Shown: positions 8,152-17,066, counted from the stretch's first letter. The stretch: DNA of 50,969 bases from Ktedonobacteraceae bacterium (GCA_019240835.1 JAFAXQ010000079.1:1-50969), one strand, 5' to 3'. Numbers and translations: made by a program. Notes: generated from the sequence alone by a model not told the origin.

Positions 8152-9474
8152 TTATATATGCATGTTCTCAATTACTCGGCCCAAAGCCCTGTCCAAAACG
8201 TTGTTCTCGTTCTGTAATTCAATCGCCTGATAGGCTAGTGCCATCGGTGTAATATCCTGTGCGTTGCTAAGTAGTCCCTTGTTATCAATGATGGCCCCAA
8301 CCATTTCAGGCTGAACAGTACGTATGCTCGGTCGACGAGAGAAGGGGAGCCGCTCCGTCCAGGGAAAACTCTCAAGCTTCTCCTGCAAGTCAGGCAGAGC
8401 AGAGCCGCCACCAACGGTGTAGATAGCGGGTGGCAAAAGCTCACCTTTAGCTAATTCCTCGATAAGTAACTCAACACTGTCCATCCACGTTTGGCACTCT
8501 GGAGCGAGGATAGTCTGAAGCTCATTCTTACTCGCACCTTCAATCTCTCCATTACTATAACTGAGTTTAAGGCGTTCAGCATCTTTGACCGAGATACCCT
8601 TACTTGTGGCTATGCGGCGTGTAAAGGTACGGCCTCCTAGCGCAAACATACGTGTCTCCTCGATGCCAGCCTGTCGTACCAGCGCGATATCGGTGGTGCC
8701 GCCACCGATGTCAATGAAGATGGCCCCACTGTCGGCGCTCGCGTTCGTGCTCAGACAACGTGCCAGAGCGTATGGTTCTGCCACAATTGCGTGTAGTGTT
8801 AAGTCTAGCCCCGTTGCAACCGTTTGTAATGCCCCTATCTGCATGAGAGGAGCGAAGGCACTGAAGAGCGTAAGGGTAAAGTGGCGGCCACGAAAGCCTA
8901 TCGGGTTGTTAACGGCCTGTCCATCAATACGAACGGAGATCACGGCTGCATTCGTTAAGCGAACCTCGATGTGTGGATAGCCCGTCTCCGCTGCAATGCG
9001 CTCTTTGGCATTCTTCAACAGCTTCTGTTGTGCCTGTGTAATGAGCGCTTCCAACTCTTCGGCAGTAATCGGCTTATCAGCTTTCGGACGTGTCCGGCTT
9101 AGGGCCGTTGAGCTACCCTTTACCAGTTCCCCAGCGATACCGATCACAGCCGAAGGAGCTACGATAGAGCCTGCCTGCTTTTCCGCCTTGAGTAAGGCTT
9201 CGTTACAGTTGGCAATAACTCCGGGGATATCGGTGACAATGCCGTCGGACATATGAGCGTAGCTCTGTGGGTGACGCCCTACCCCTAATACCTCAGCAAC
9301 TTCTCCGTGTATTTCTATAATGATCGCTTTGGCGTAGGCAGTGCCGATGTCGAGAGCAGTAAAGAGTTGACGCTGACCATTCTCGTCAGGGGAGAACTGG
9401 CCATCATACTCGTAGCGTCCATTTTCTTCGTGTTTCCCTGGAAAGAGATTACGCAGACGTTGAAGAAGATTCAT
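8152..9474 (-). CDS. FtsA/PilM-like actin-fold ATPase
   Basis: 440 residues with the actin-like ATPase signatures: ALDIGTAYAKAII (phosphate 1, near residue 40), IFIDIGGGTTDIALV (phosphate 2) and YTVGGGSALPDL (adenosine motif). An SHS2-like insertion lies between, as in FtsA and PilM. The first ~12 residues (NLLQRLRNLF) form a basic amphipathic helix, whereas FtsA normally carries its membrane-targeting helix at the C-terminus. No ftsZ or ftsQ is adjacent; the downstream gene encodes a single-pass Baseplate_J-like protein. The start is placed at the second of two tandem ATGs (9474) because AAGGAC abuts the first. Cell division or pilus-like assembly are both possible. Confidence 0.8.
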   Translation of the reverse strand: MNLLQRLRNLFPGKHEENGRYEYDGQFSPDENGQRQLFTALDIGTAYAKAIIIEIHGEVAEVLGVGRHPQSYAHMSDGIVTDIPGVIANCNEALLKAEKQAGSIVAPSAVIGIAGELVKGSSTALSRTRPKADKPITAEELEALITQAQQKLLKNAKERIAAETGYPHIEVRLTNAAVISVRIDGQAVNNPIGFRGRHFTLTLFSAFAPLMQIGALQTVATGLDLTLHAIVAEPYALARCLSTNASADSGAIFIDIGGGTTDIALVRQAGIEETRMFALGGRTFTRRIATSKGISVKDAERLKLSYSNGEIEGASKNELQTILAPECQTWMDSVELLIEELAKGELLPPAIYTVGGGSALPDLQEKLESFPWTERLPFSRRPSIRTVQPEMVGAIIDNKGLLSNAQDITPMALAYQAIELQNENNVLDRALGRVIENMHI

Positions 9475-9548
9475 CATGTCCTTGTTCCAAACCCTGCTGA
9501 TACACTGCCATACATGTGTGTGATGTGCATGTCCTGTACGTTATAGCA

Positions 9549-9567
9549 CAAAAGCCAGGGCTTTGGC
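9549..9567 (-). terminator. Short hairpin after alaS
   Basis: On the minus strand AAAGC, a CCTG loop and GCTTTTG form a small T-ended hairpin between the alaS stop and the FtsA-like start. The stem is short, so this is a weak call. Confidence 0.3.
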
Positions 9568-9595
9568 AAAAAGGCGAGTGCCTCAGATCCCCGCT

Positions 9596-12241
9596 TTATT
9601 GCTGAAAATGTTCTTTTACATAGGGAGCAACGAGGTCGAGCGCGGCACCGAGTTCCGCTTTGTTTTTACCGCCACCTTGGGCCGATTCGGGGCGTCCACC
9701 ACCTTTACCACCGAGGCGTTCTCCTACAAGGGCAGCGATTTTGCCTGCGTGTAGCCCATGCTTGGTGAGAGCAGTGTCGATGCTTACCTGGATGGCGACT
9801 CGCTCTGGTAATACACTGGCGAGAACGACGACCCCTGGTTTACTGAGTTTGCTGCGCACCATATCGCCCATTTCGCGCAATACTTTGTCGTCTGGTGCGT
9901 GTACAGTTGTTGCTACCACAGGTATACCCCTTGCCTCCTGGGTATGTCTGGCAATGCTCTCAGCCTGACGCAACGCCTCGTCGTGCTGAAGCTGCGCAAT
10001 CTGGCGACGAGCTTGGGCCAGATCCTGTACAAGCTGGCTCACACGTGTTTCAAGCAAGTCTGGCGTGGTTTGCAGGGTAGTCGCTACGGCTTCGACGGTG
10101 CTGTTACGACGGCGTAGGTACGCCTCGGCACCGCGCCCCGTAAGCGCTTCAATACGTCTGATGCCAGCCGCAACACTGGCTTCCTGTACTGTAATGTAGA
10201 GGCCGATCTGGCCTGTAGAGGTGCAGTGTGTTCCTCCGCATAACTCAATACTACTGCCCATTGATACGACGCGCACCAAGTCATCGTACTTCTCGCCAAA
10301 CAGAGCCATTGCTCCGCTAGACATTGCCTCCTGTAAAGATGTGACCTTCGTATGAACGGGATAATCGGCGCGAATCCAACGGTTGATCTGTTCATCAACC
10401 TGCGCAAGCTCGCTTTGCGTTAAGGGACGTGGGCAGGCAAAGTCGAAACGTAGACGTTCAGGCTCGACCAGTGAACCGCGCTGCTCTACCTGAGGACCGA
10501 TGAGGTCACGCAGTGCCTTATGCAGAAGATGGGTGGCGCTGTGGTTACGCATGCTGTCTTGGCGTCGCTGCTCAATGACGTTGCTCTGTACACTATCGCC
10601 GACGCGTAGGTGCCCTTCTGCCAACGTGCCATAATGTACAATAAGCCCTTTCAATGGACGGCGCGTATCACGTACCTGGAATATCCCCATTGGTGCTGTG
10701 ATCTCGCCGCGATCACCGATCTGGCCGCCGCTCTCAGCGTAAAACGGAGTAGCATCGAGTACGACTAGCGCTTGCTGCGGCGCGCTTATGCTCTCGACTT
10801 GCTCACCGTTGACCACTAGGCCAACCACTTTACCGCTGCCTGTAATGCCATCGTAGCCTAGAAACTTCGTCGGCCCGACGAGCTGGAGGATCTCGGCAAG
10901 AGGCGCATCATCCTGTGCCTGTACGAACACATTCGCTGCTCTACTGCGCTCTTGCTGGCGCTGCATAGCCTGCTCAAAACCGCAGGTATCAATGGTAAAT
11001 CCCTGTTCTGCTGCAATTTCCTGTGTTAATTCTACGGGAAAACCATGTGTATCGTAGAGTTTGAAGACCTCTTCACCTGCGATAACTGTCTGTCCATGCT
11101 GCTTCAACTTGTCAAGCAGTTCGTTCAAGAGCTGCAACCCGCTGTTGAGCGTTTGCCCAAACTTTCTCTCTTCAAGGTTCAGCACCTCACTAATAAGCCC
11201 TCGCCGACTGCGTAGTTCGCTATAGTGATCGCCCATCAGTTCAATCACGGTGTCGGCGGCCTGCGAAAGAAATGGCTTCTCCAACCCGAGCAGTTTGCCA
11301 TGACGCACAGCGCGCCGTAGGACACGGCGAAATATATAGCCCCGCCCCTCGTTGCTTGGTAGCACACCGTCGGCGGCAAGAAAGACGAGCGCACGGGCAT
11401 GATCGGCGATGACGCGCAGCGAGGTGTCAGTCTCAACTGACTTGCCGTAGAAGGTTCTGGCGAGCGAGGCGAAATGGTCGATGATGCTATGAAACATGTC
11501 TGTGTCAAAGATCGATTCTTTGCCTTGCACTACCAGAGCGAGACGCTCTAAGCCCATACCTGTGTCAATGTTCTTCTTCTGCAGAGGTTTGCGCAAACCT
11601 TCTAGATCCTGGTAGAACTGCATGAATACCAGATTCCATATCTCCAAGAAGCGCTCACAATCGCAGCCGGGCTTGCAGTCAGCCTGACCGCACCCGTGCT
11701 CGATACCGCGATCATAGTAAATCTCGGAATCGGGGCCACAGGGACCAGAGGCACCAGGTGGCCCCCACCAGTTGTCTTCAAGCCGCACAATCGCCTCGTC
11801 GGGAAGGCCCGCTACCTCTCGCCAGTACACGGGAGCCTCGTCGTCTTGTGGATGTACTGTAGGATGCAGGCGCTCGGCGGGCAAGTTGATAACCTGTGTG
11901 AGAAACTCCCAGGCGAAACCAATCGCTTCGCGCTTGAAGTAGTCGCCCACCGAAAAATTGCCCAGCATTTCAAAAAAAGTGAGTGTGCGCTCATTGCCAA
12001 CCTTGTCAATATCAGTGCTGCGGAAGCATTTCTGTGCTGAAGCCAGACGTGTTGCAGGAGGAGTTTCGTACCCCAAAAAATAGGGAATCATCTGCTGCAT
12101 ACCCGCAGTAGTGAGCAGCACCGTCGGATCATTGTGTGGTACAAGTGATGAACTGGGAACCTTGAGATGACCCTTATTTACGAAGTACTCAAGGTAGCGC
12201 GTGCGAATTTCGGCGCTGGTCATGGGTATTTTTACAGCCAC
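9596..12241 (-). CDS. alaS: Alanyl-tRNA synthetase
   Basis: Charges tRNA(Ala) and edits mischarged Ser/Gly. The 881 residues are the full bacterial length. The class II catalytic core begins at TSAEIRTRYLEYF and includes FFEMLGNFSVGDYFK. The editing domain has H567-x3-H571 (NHSATHLLH) and C668-x3-H672 (CGGTH), the zinc/editing ligands. The C-terminal DHHA1-type region ends with GERLGGKGGGRPESAQGG. The start is a GTG at 12241, supported by GAGGAGG five bases upstream; the ATG six codons in lacks an SD. Confidence 0.97.
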   Translation of the reverse strand: MAVKIPMTSAEIRTRYLEYFVNKGHLKVPSSSLVPHNDPTVLLTTAGMQQMIPYFLGYETPPATRLASAQKCFRSTDIDKVGNERTLTFFEMLGNFSVGDYFKREAIGFAWEFLTQVINLPAERLHPTVHPQDDEAPVYWREVAGLPDEAIVRLEDNWWGPPGASGPCGPDSEIYYDRGIEHGCGQADCKPGCDCERFLEIWNLVFMQFYQDLEGLRKPLQKKNIDTGMGLERLALVVQGKESIFDTDMFHSIIDHFASLARTFYGKSVETDTSLRVIADHARALVFLAADGVLPSNEGRGYIFRRVLRRAVRHGKLLGLEKPFLSQAADTVIELMGDHYSELRSRRGLISEVLNLEERKFGQTLNSGLQLLNELLDKLKQHGQTVIAGEEVFKLYDTHGFPVELTQEIAAEQGFTIDTCGFEQAMQRQQERSRAANVFVQAQDDAPLAEILQLVGPTKFLGYDGITGSGKVVGLVVNGEQVESISAPQQALVVLDATPFYAESGGQIGDRGEITAPMGIFQVRDTRRPLKGLIVHYGTLAEGHLRVGDSVQSNVIEQRRQDSMRNHSATHLLHKALRDLIGPQVEQRGSLVEPERLRFDFACPRPLTQSELAQVDEQINRWIRADYPVHTKVTSLQEAMSSGAMALFGEKYDDLVRVVSMGSSIELCGGTHCTSTGQIGLYITVQEASVAAGIRRIEALTGRGAEAYLRRRNSTVEAVATTLQTTPDLLETRVSQLVQDLAQARRQIAQLQHDEALRQAESIARHTQEARGIPVVATTVHAPDDKVLREMGDMVRSKLSKPGVVVLASVLPERVAIQVSIDTALTKHGLHAGKIAALVGERLGGKGGGRPESAQGGGKNKAELGAALDLVAPYVKEHFQQ

Positions 12242-12342
12242 GGCTTCCTCCTCGTAATACCATGTTCTCTATGCAGAATTATTGTCGAATTGTTATATGA
12301 TAGTAGGCATGGGCATTATATCAGAACAGGGGAATCATCGCA

Positions 12343-12909
12343 ATGGACAAGCAGCATCCAGATAGCGCCTACAGCAGCAGTGTCCCAACCATCACAACGC
12401 CATGGCGAACGTTGCTGGTGCTGTGTGGCCCCGCTGGCTGTGGCAAGAGTACCTTCGCCCAACGCCTTGTAGAGCAACACACTCATCACGCCTTACGAGC
12501 GACAACGGTTGTATCGTCGGACTGTTGCCGTGCTCTGGTCTGCGATGATGAAGCAAACCAGCAGGTTAATCGTGATGCTTTTGACCTGTTTCACTTTATT
12601 ATTCAGAAGCGTCTCTTACAGGAGCGATTTACCATTGCCGATAGTACTGCTCTTCAATCGCAGGCAAGGCTCAAACTGCTCGAACTAGCGCGGCGCAACC
12701 ACTACTCATCCCTGCTGCTTATCTTTAATATCTCAGCGCCAACCTGCCTGCAACGAGACCTAGAACGTAGACGTAGTGTTGGTGAGAAGGTGATAGCCCG
12801 TCATACACAACTGCTGCAACAGACGCTGCTTGCAGCGCCGAACGAGGGGTGGAATCAAGTATATACTCTAGATGAACAAAATGAGAATGTGCAGTTGAAT
12901 ATTATTTGA
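12343..12909 (+). CDS. P-loop kinase of the Pnkp (polynucleotide kinase) type
   Basis: 188 residues. Walker A is GPAGCGKST at residues 29-37. It is followed by VVSSDCCRALVCDD, AFDLFHFIIQKRL and FTIADSTALQSQARLKLLELAR, the pattern of the kinase domain of bacterial Pnkp RNA-repair proteins (SSD-x-CR, then a D-[AS]-T segment). A lid-like RDLERRRSVGEKVI segment follows. Bacterial Pnkp is normally a kinase-phosphatase-ligase fusion; here only the kinase module is present. AGGGGA precedes the ATG. Divergent from alaS. It may phosphorylate RNA/DNA 5' ends or a different small substrate. Confidence 0.8.
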   Translation: MDKQHPDSAYSSSVPTITTPWRTLLVLCGPAGCGKSTFAQRLVEQHTHHALRATTVVSSDCCRALVCDDEANQQVNRDAFDLFHFIIQKRLLQERFTIADSTALQSQARLKLLELARRNHYSSLLLIFNISAPTCLQRDLERRRSVGEKVIARHTQLLQQTLLAAPNEGWNQVYTLDEQNENVQLNII

Positions 12910-12993
12910 AAGTGCATTCCTCTTCAGCCCGCAAAAAACAGCACACTTTCAGTTTATGAGCACTGCGGGTGCCAGCAAAAATAGTCATGTTGA

Positions 12994-13680
12994 TCAACGA
13001 GGAGGGGTAAAGGTATAACCTACACCGGGCACGGTCATAATATAACGCGGGCTATTTGGGTCAGGCTCGACCTTCTGTCGCAGGTGACGTATGTGCGTTT
13101 TCACCAGACCGGTATCGCCTACTTCGTTATAGCCCCAGACGCGCTCAATAATCATATCTGTGGTCAGCACTTGCCCAGTATGGGTCAGTAATAGGTGAAA
13201 GAGGCGACTCTCTGTAGGGGTCAGCCTTACCTTCATACCGTCTCGCGTCACCTCGTGGCGCATCGCATCAAGTGTCACAGGTCCAATAGTGATAGTCGAT
13301 GAACCGGCGATGTCTATTGCGCCAGTTGAGCGACGCATGACTGCCTTGATGCGTGCCAGCAACTGCCTTGGACTGAACGGCTTGCGCAAATAATCATCGG
13401 CTCCCATCTCTAACCCACGTATTTCATCATCTTCACGATCATGTGCCGTCAAAATTAAGACCATTGCATTACTTTCACTGCGCATTTGACGGCAAACTTC
13501 AAAGCCGTCCAGCTTAGGCATTTGAATATCAAGAATGACAAGGTCCGGCAATGTCTCACGCCAGCGCTTCACTGCCTGCTCTCCATCAAAAGCTCGTACT
13601 ACCTCATAGCCGTGTCCTTTGAGCCAATAGCTCAGCATATCTACCATATCGCGGTCGTCGTCTGCCACCATGATTTTCAC
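12994..13680 (-). CDS. OmpR-family response regulator, orphan
   Basis: 228 residues. The receiver domain has the acidic pair D7-D9, phospho-acceptor D51 (LVILDIQMPKLDG), T78 and K100 (YLRKPF). The C-terminal winged helix (~130-225) includes LTPTESRLFHLLLTH and a GYNEVGDTGLVKTHIRHLRQK recognition-helix region. The start is GTG 13680, seven bases after AGGAGG; the next ATG is too far from the SD. A TATAAT lies at 13704-13709 on this strand. No histidine kinase is adjacent, so the partner is elsewhere. Confidence 0.93.
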   Translation of the reverse strand: MKIMVADDDRDMVDMLSYWLKGHGYEVVRAFDGEQAVKRWRETLPDLVILDIQMPKLDGFEVCRQMRSESNAMVLILTAHDREDDEIRGLEMGADDYLRKPFSPRQLLARIKAVMRRSTGAIDIAGSSTITIGPVTLDAMRHEVTRDGMKVRLTPTESRLFHLLLTHTGQVLTTDMIIERVWGYNEVGDTGLVKTHIRHLRQKVEPDPNSPRYIMTVPGVGYTFTPPR

Positions 13681-14178
13681 GTGCGCTCCTCCTACCTATA
13701 CTTATTATACAAGCATAAACATATATCTTTGCACGCAGGCTCCATAATTGCATCCTCTTGTGTTATAACGCGATGAAAACAATTGCAGTAACATTATGAT
13801 ACAATTTGGGCTAGAACCAACCAGGCGTGTTTGCGCGTCTCTCCATGTCAAAACATGTTTCTCCCTTGATATGTTTTTACTCTCACCCCCTATTTTATGG
13901 TTAAGTTTCAATTTGCTTGCCATTCCTCTTGACAGATGATGTATAACTTGTGTACACTATAACTCCTGACGCTTTTTTGTGTCGTTGGAACTTGATACAA
14001 GGTGAATGTGATCACTCCCTAAGAGGTGCTTACTATGCTAGTACGCGCAGCAGCGTACAACTCCTTAATTAATCTATTCTTCTATCTCTTTTTATTTTCT
14101 TTTCTCTTCCTCTTCCATTTTCTGCAAGTACTAAATTTTGCAGCGATCAGATGAGATCCCCCTAAAAAGGAGTGTGCT
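13681..14178. other. Intergenic region between divergent genes
   Basis: A 498-base divergent spacer. It holds a candidate minus-strand -10 for the response regulator (13704-13709) and a candidate plus-strand promoter at 13929-13958. The stretch 14060-14125 is pyrimidine-rich. No credible gene is visible. Confidence 0.6.
13929..13958 (+). promoter_or_regulatory. Candidate sigma-70 promoter for the YbdK-like gene
   Basis: TTGACA (13929-13934), an 18-base spacer and TACACT (13953-13958). It lies 220 bases before the ATG at 14179, giving a long leader. Confidence 0.5.
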
Positions 14179-15306
14179 ATGGCAGCATCGCGTTTTACAC
14201 TCGGAGTTGAAGAAGAACTTCAGATGGTCGATAAACATACAGGTCAATTAGCCTCTCGTATCCATACTATCCTCGAAAAAGGTGCCCACGTGCTGGGCGA
14301 TCAGATCAAGGAAGAGTTCCTGCAAGCAATGCTTGAAGTTATCACCGATGTCTGTCCTAACATGGTAGCTCTGCGCACCGAACTGTACAGGCTACGAACA
14401 ATGACAGCAGAACTGCTGGACAAGGAAGAGCTAGCACTCATTAGTGCGGGGACACATCCTAGCGCTCTCTGGTGGGAGCAGGTGAGATCTCAGGGTACAC
14501 GCTATGAGCAGTTGGAGGAGGAGTACCAAGATGTATCGCGCATCATGATAGTCTGCGGGCTTCATGTGCATGTCGGCCTTGAGAATTATGAGGCGGCCAT
14601 TCCGTTGATGAACCAATTGCGCACATGGCTACCTCATCTGCTGGCAATCTCAACGAACTCTCCTTTTTGGAGTGGGCGTAACTCCGGCCTCAAGTCCTAT
14701 CGTGCTATAGTAGCAAAGGGGCTTCCTCGTTCAGGTGTGCCGGATATGTTTAACTCAACAAGCCACTTTCACGAATATACTAACAGTTTGATCAAAACAG
14801 GTTGCATCGACAATGGCAAGCGCATATGGTGGGACATCAGGCCCCACCCATTCTTCTATACGCTTGAGTTTCGTGTCTGTGATATGCCAGCGACCATCGA
14901 AGACGAACTGGCAATTGCTGCGCTCTGTCAGGCTCTAGTCGCGAAGCTGACGTGGATGTACAAACATAATGTAATGACTTGCGTGCTACCTCGCCACTTT
15001 ATTGAGGAGAACAAGTGGCGTGCAATGCGTTATGGTCTAGATGCTGAGTTTGTAGATTTCGTACAGAATCGTCGCCTAAGTATGCGTGAAGCTATTGCAG
15101 AACTGCTCGACTTCGTGGATGACGTGCTTGATGACCTCAATGATCGGCGCGAAATCAATCATCTACGTGCTTTGCTTGAGGATTCACGTGGTACAGGTGC
15201 TGACCGCCAACTCGCAGTTTACGAGCAGAGTAGCAATTTACAAGCTGTCACGCACTTTTTAATGCAGCAGACCCTGCAAGGCATAACTTCTTCTATTGTG
15301 AGGTAG
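14179..15306 (+). CDS. YbdK-type carboxylate-amine ligase (GCS2 family)
   Basis: 375 residues of the glutamate-cysteine ligase 2 family, which form an amide bond using ATP. The family start RFTLGVEEELQMVD carries the metal-binding EEE-like cluster. CGLHVHVGLEN and FRVCDMPATIEDE are further signatures. YbdK itself has weak gamma-glutamylcysteine ligase activity; the true substrate is often unknown. AAAAAGGAG precedes the ATG. It is transcribed toward the ATP-grasp cluster but separated from it by a hairpin and a terminator, so it is probably a separate transcript. Confidence 0.88.
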   Translation: MAASRFTLGVEEELQMVDKHTGQLASRIHTILEKGAHVLGDQIKEEFLQAMLEVITDVCPNMVALRTELYRLRTMTAELLDKEELALISAGTHPSALWWEQVRSQGTRYEQLEEEYQDVSRIMIVCGLHVHVGLENYEAAIPLMNQLRTWLPHLLAISTNSPFWSGRNSGLKSYRAIVAKGLPRSGVPDMFNSTSHFHEYTNSLIKTGCIDNGKRIWWDIRPHPFFYTLEFRVCDMPATIEDELAIAALCQALVAKLTWMYKHNVMTCVLPRHFIEENKWRAMRYGLDAEFVDFVQNRRLSMREAIAELLDFVDDVLDDLNDRREINHLRALLEDSRGTGADRQLAVYEQSSNLQAVTHFLMQQTLQGITSSIVR

Positions 15307-15367
15307 TACTCATGCACACCTATGTCGGGCCCCCCTTTAATAGGCAACTAGTTCACTGGACCAACCT

Positions 15368-15433
15368 ACGGGTGCGTCCCTGCCATGACCTCGCCTCAGC
15401 GGCAAACTCACGTCATGGCAGGGGCGCACCCGT
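15368..15433. repeat. Large hairpin with 22-base arms
   Basis: Arms 15368-15389 and 15412-15433 pair over 22 positions with a single T/G wobble; both contain the core CTGCCATGAC or its complement. The loop is 22 bases. It lies 61 bases after the YbdK-like stop. It could be a terminator without a T-tract, or a dispersed intergenic repeat. Confidence 0.65.
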
Positions 15434-15478
15434 TTAGGGCCTCTTTCTCTCCTCCACTTGGGCGGCGGTTCCTTCCCT

Positions 15479-15520
15479 GTTTCAATCCTCGACAGTTCCC
15501 TACGAACTGTCGCAAAGCCT
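15479..15520 (-). repeat. 42-bp dispersed palindromic element, copy A
   Basis: Read on the minus strand this runs from AGGCTTTG to GAGGATTGAAAC. Its core is CGACAGTTC (15490-15498), a five-base loop, and GAACTGTCG (15504-15512). The flanks match copy B at 50063-50104 exactly in inverted orientation, while the loop reads CCTAC on the plus strand in both copies. It ends in ATTGAAAC, like many CRISPR repeats, but occurs singly with no spacer array. Confidence 0.75.
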
Positions 15521-15543
15521 GTTTATCGTCAAAGGCTTTTTTT
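15514..15543 (+). terminator. Rho-independent terminator overlapping copy A
   Basis: AAAGCCT (15514-15520) pairs with AGGCTTT (15533-15539), followed by a run of seven T (15537-15543). The left arm is the end of the 42-bp element. Confidence 0.65.
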
Positions 15544-15687
15544 CTTTGCTACCAAATGTTATAGTACAATTTAATCAAAGCTTAACGTTTATTTAAGGGA
15601 GCTATTCCGCAGCTCTCTAGGCAATAAAAAAACAGTTTTTCTGGCTTAAAGCCGCTATAGTTTTGTGAAGTAATGAAAGTTCACTTT

Positions 15688-15716
15688 TTGACTGAAGAGA
15701 TAAAAAGATGTATACT
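15688..15716 (+). promoter_or_regulatory. Candidate sigma-70 promoter for the beta-propeller gene
   Basis: TTGACT (15688-15693), a 17-base spacer and TATACT (15711-15716). It lies about 70 bases before the ATG at 15784. Confidence 0.65.
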
Positions 15717-15783
15717 CATCAAAAAGGACGTGTGCCAATAACTCTGAAGCTAGGGCATCGTGAGGTATAAAGGGGAGAAAGAA

Positions 15784-17031
15784 ATGGCTGCGAAAGCTAT
15801 AACATCATCGCCATCTCAAAACATTGGGGTGGGCAGCATAGTCAAGTGGTTGCTGGGGCTGTTCTGCTTCGGAGTGCTAGCCTCCTTGCTGTTACAGCTT
15901 ATCATTCAATTTATGACTCCTCCACCGGGTCAGCGTTTGCAATTATTACAGGACATGCCATTGCCCAGCATAGCGATATCCCACCGCGGTCAGGCACAGC
16001 AGTCCATACATTTTGATCGTTTTGACTTCCAGGCATTAGATACACGGACCGGTTTGTTGTTTATTGCCCATGATGGACCAAGTGCTAATAAGTTACCACA
16101 AGTCAAGGCCGAACTTTTTGGTGCTTCCATCAAGCCTAGTATCGTAGTCTTCGATGTCGCGCGCAACAAGTACGTCGCTAGCATTAGCGACCTGATTGTG
16201 CATGGTATCACGGTTGCCTCTGACATTCACGAAGTATATGCTGCCGATGTCAATCACAACGTGATCACCGTGATCGACGAGCAAGCTTGTCAAGCTGCTA
16301 TCAGTGCTGGTCAAAATGTGTGTGCCGTCGCCAAAACCATCAAGGCTACGCAAACGCCGGACAGTTTGGAGTACGATGGAGACGATCACGAGGTCTTCGT
16401 TTCCGAAGCAGACAAGAACACGCCGTCAAAGAGTGTCGTAGATGTGGTTGATACTCAGACCGATAGCATAGTTAAAACGATTCCCGTCCCTTCCATCGTG
16501 GGACATGTCCGCTATGACCCTGCTTTGCACCTCATATTCATTGTAGTTACCACCGGTACAAATGCCGGCAATGAACTAGACGCTATCGACCCTATCACCA
16601 ATGCTATCACAGCACGCATTGCACTGCCGTCTGTGTGTAATAATGCACATGGTCTGGCTGTCGACACGGCTCAACAGGTCGCTTTCGTTGCCTGTGTCGA
16701 TAGCCACAACCTTGCAGTCGTCAGCCTACGGACGATGAAGGTTATCGGAGACCCCAACAATTTTCCGCTCGCCACTAAGCCAGATGTCGTGGTGGTAGAT
16801 CACATCCTGCACATCCTTTTTGTCGGATGTGCTACCGGGGTTTCTGTGTTCGACGAGAGTAAGGCCTCCAGTGGATCACTGACGAAGTTTAAAGATTACC
16901 CCGTCAGTACAAATTCCTCGCATAGCATCGCCGTCGACGATAGCAGTCACAACCTCTACATTCCACTTGTAGACGTTGGTAATCGGCCTGTTATGCGGAT
17001 CGAACACTACAATTCCCGAGGAACAGTGTAA
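15784..17031 (+). CDS. Membrane-anchored YVTN/NHL-like beta-propeller protein
   Basis: 415 residues. A short cytoplasmic N-terminus is followed by one transmembrane helix at ~22-42 (WLLGLFCFGVLASLLLQLII), then an extracytoplasmic domain built of repeating blades with DV-x-N-x-I-x-V-x-D and VDVVDTQTDSIVKTIPV patterns, as in YncE-like propellers. Pairs of Cys in the blades (e.g. around CQAAISAGQNVC) may form disulfides. The start is ATG 15784 behind GGGAGAAAG; an upstream in-frame ATG is rejected. Ligand unknown. It precedes the ATP-grasp block by 84 bases on the same strand and might serve as its surface sensor or be unrelated. Confidence 0.75.
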   Translation: MAAKAITSSPSQNIGVGSIVKWLLGLFCFGVLASLLLQLIIQFMTPPPGQRLQLLQDMPLPSIAISHRGQAQQSIHFDRFDFQALDTRTGLLFIAHDGPSANKLPQVKAELFGASIKPSIVVFDVARNKYVASISDLIVHGITVASDIHEVYAADVNHNVITVIDEQACQAAISAGQNVCAVAKTIKATQTPDSLEYDGDDHEVFVSEADKNTPSKSVVDVVDTQTDSIVKTIPVPSIVGHVRYDPALHLIFIVVTTGTNAGNELDAIDPITNAITARIALPSVCNNAHGLAVDTAQQVAFVACVDSHNLAVVSLRTMKVIGDPNNFPLATKPDVVVVDHILHILFVGCATGVSVFDESKASSGSLTKFKDYPVSTNSSHSIAVDDSSHNLYIPLVDVGNRPVMRIEHYNSRGTV

Positions 17032-17066
17032 GGGCGCTGACATAATGTACAGTGAAAAAACCCATG

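Larger units (their letters stand above)
15307..15783. other. Intergenic region rich in secondary structure
   Basis: This 477-base stretch holds, in order, the 22-base-arm hairpin, copy A of the dispersed element, a terminator and a promoter for the next gene. No further gene is visible. Confidence 0.6.

Noticed and set aside
9307-9546. Plus-strand ORF opposite the FtsA-like gene start
   Set aside because: It overlaps real coding sequence on the other strand and has no SD or family features.
12994-13680. Complete two-component operon at this locus
   Set aside because: No histidine kinase gene flanks the regulator; neighbours are a P-loop kinase and a ligase.
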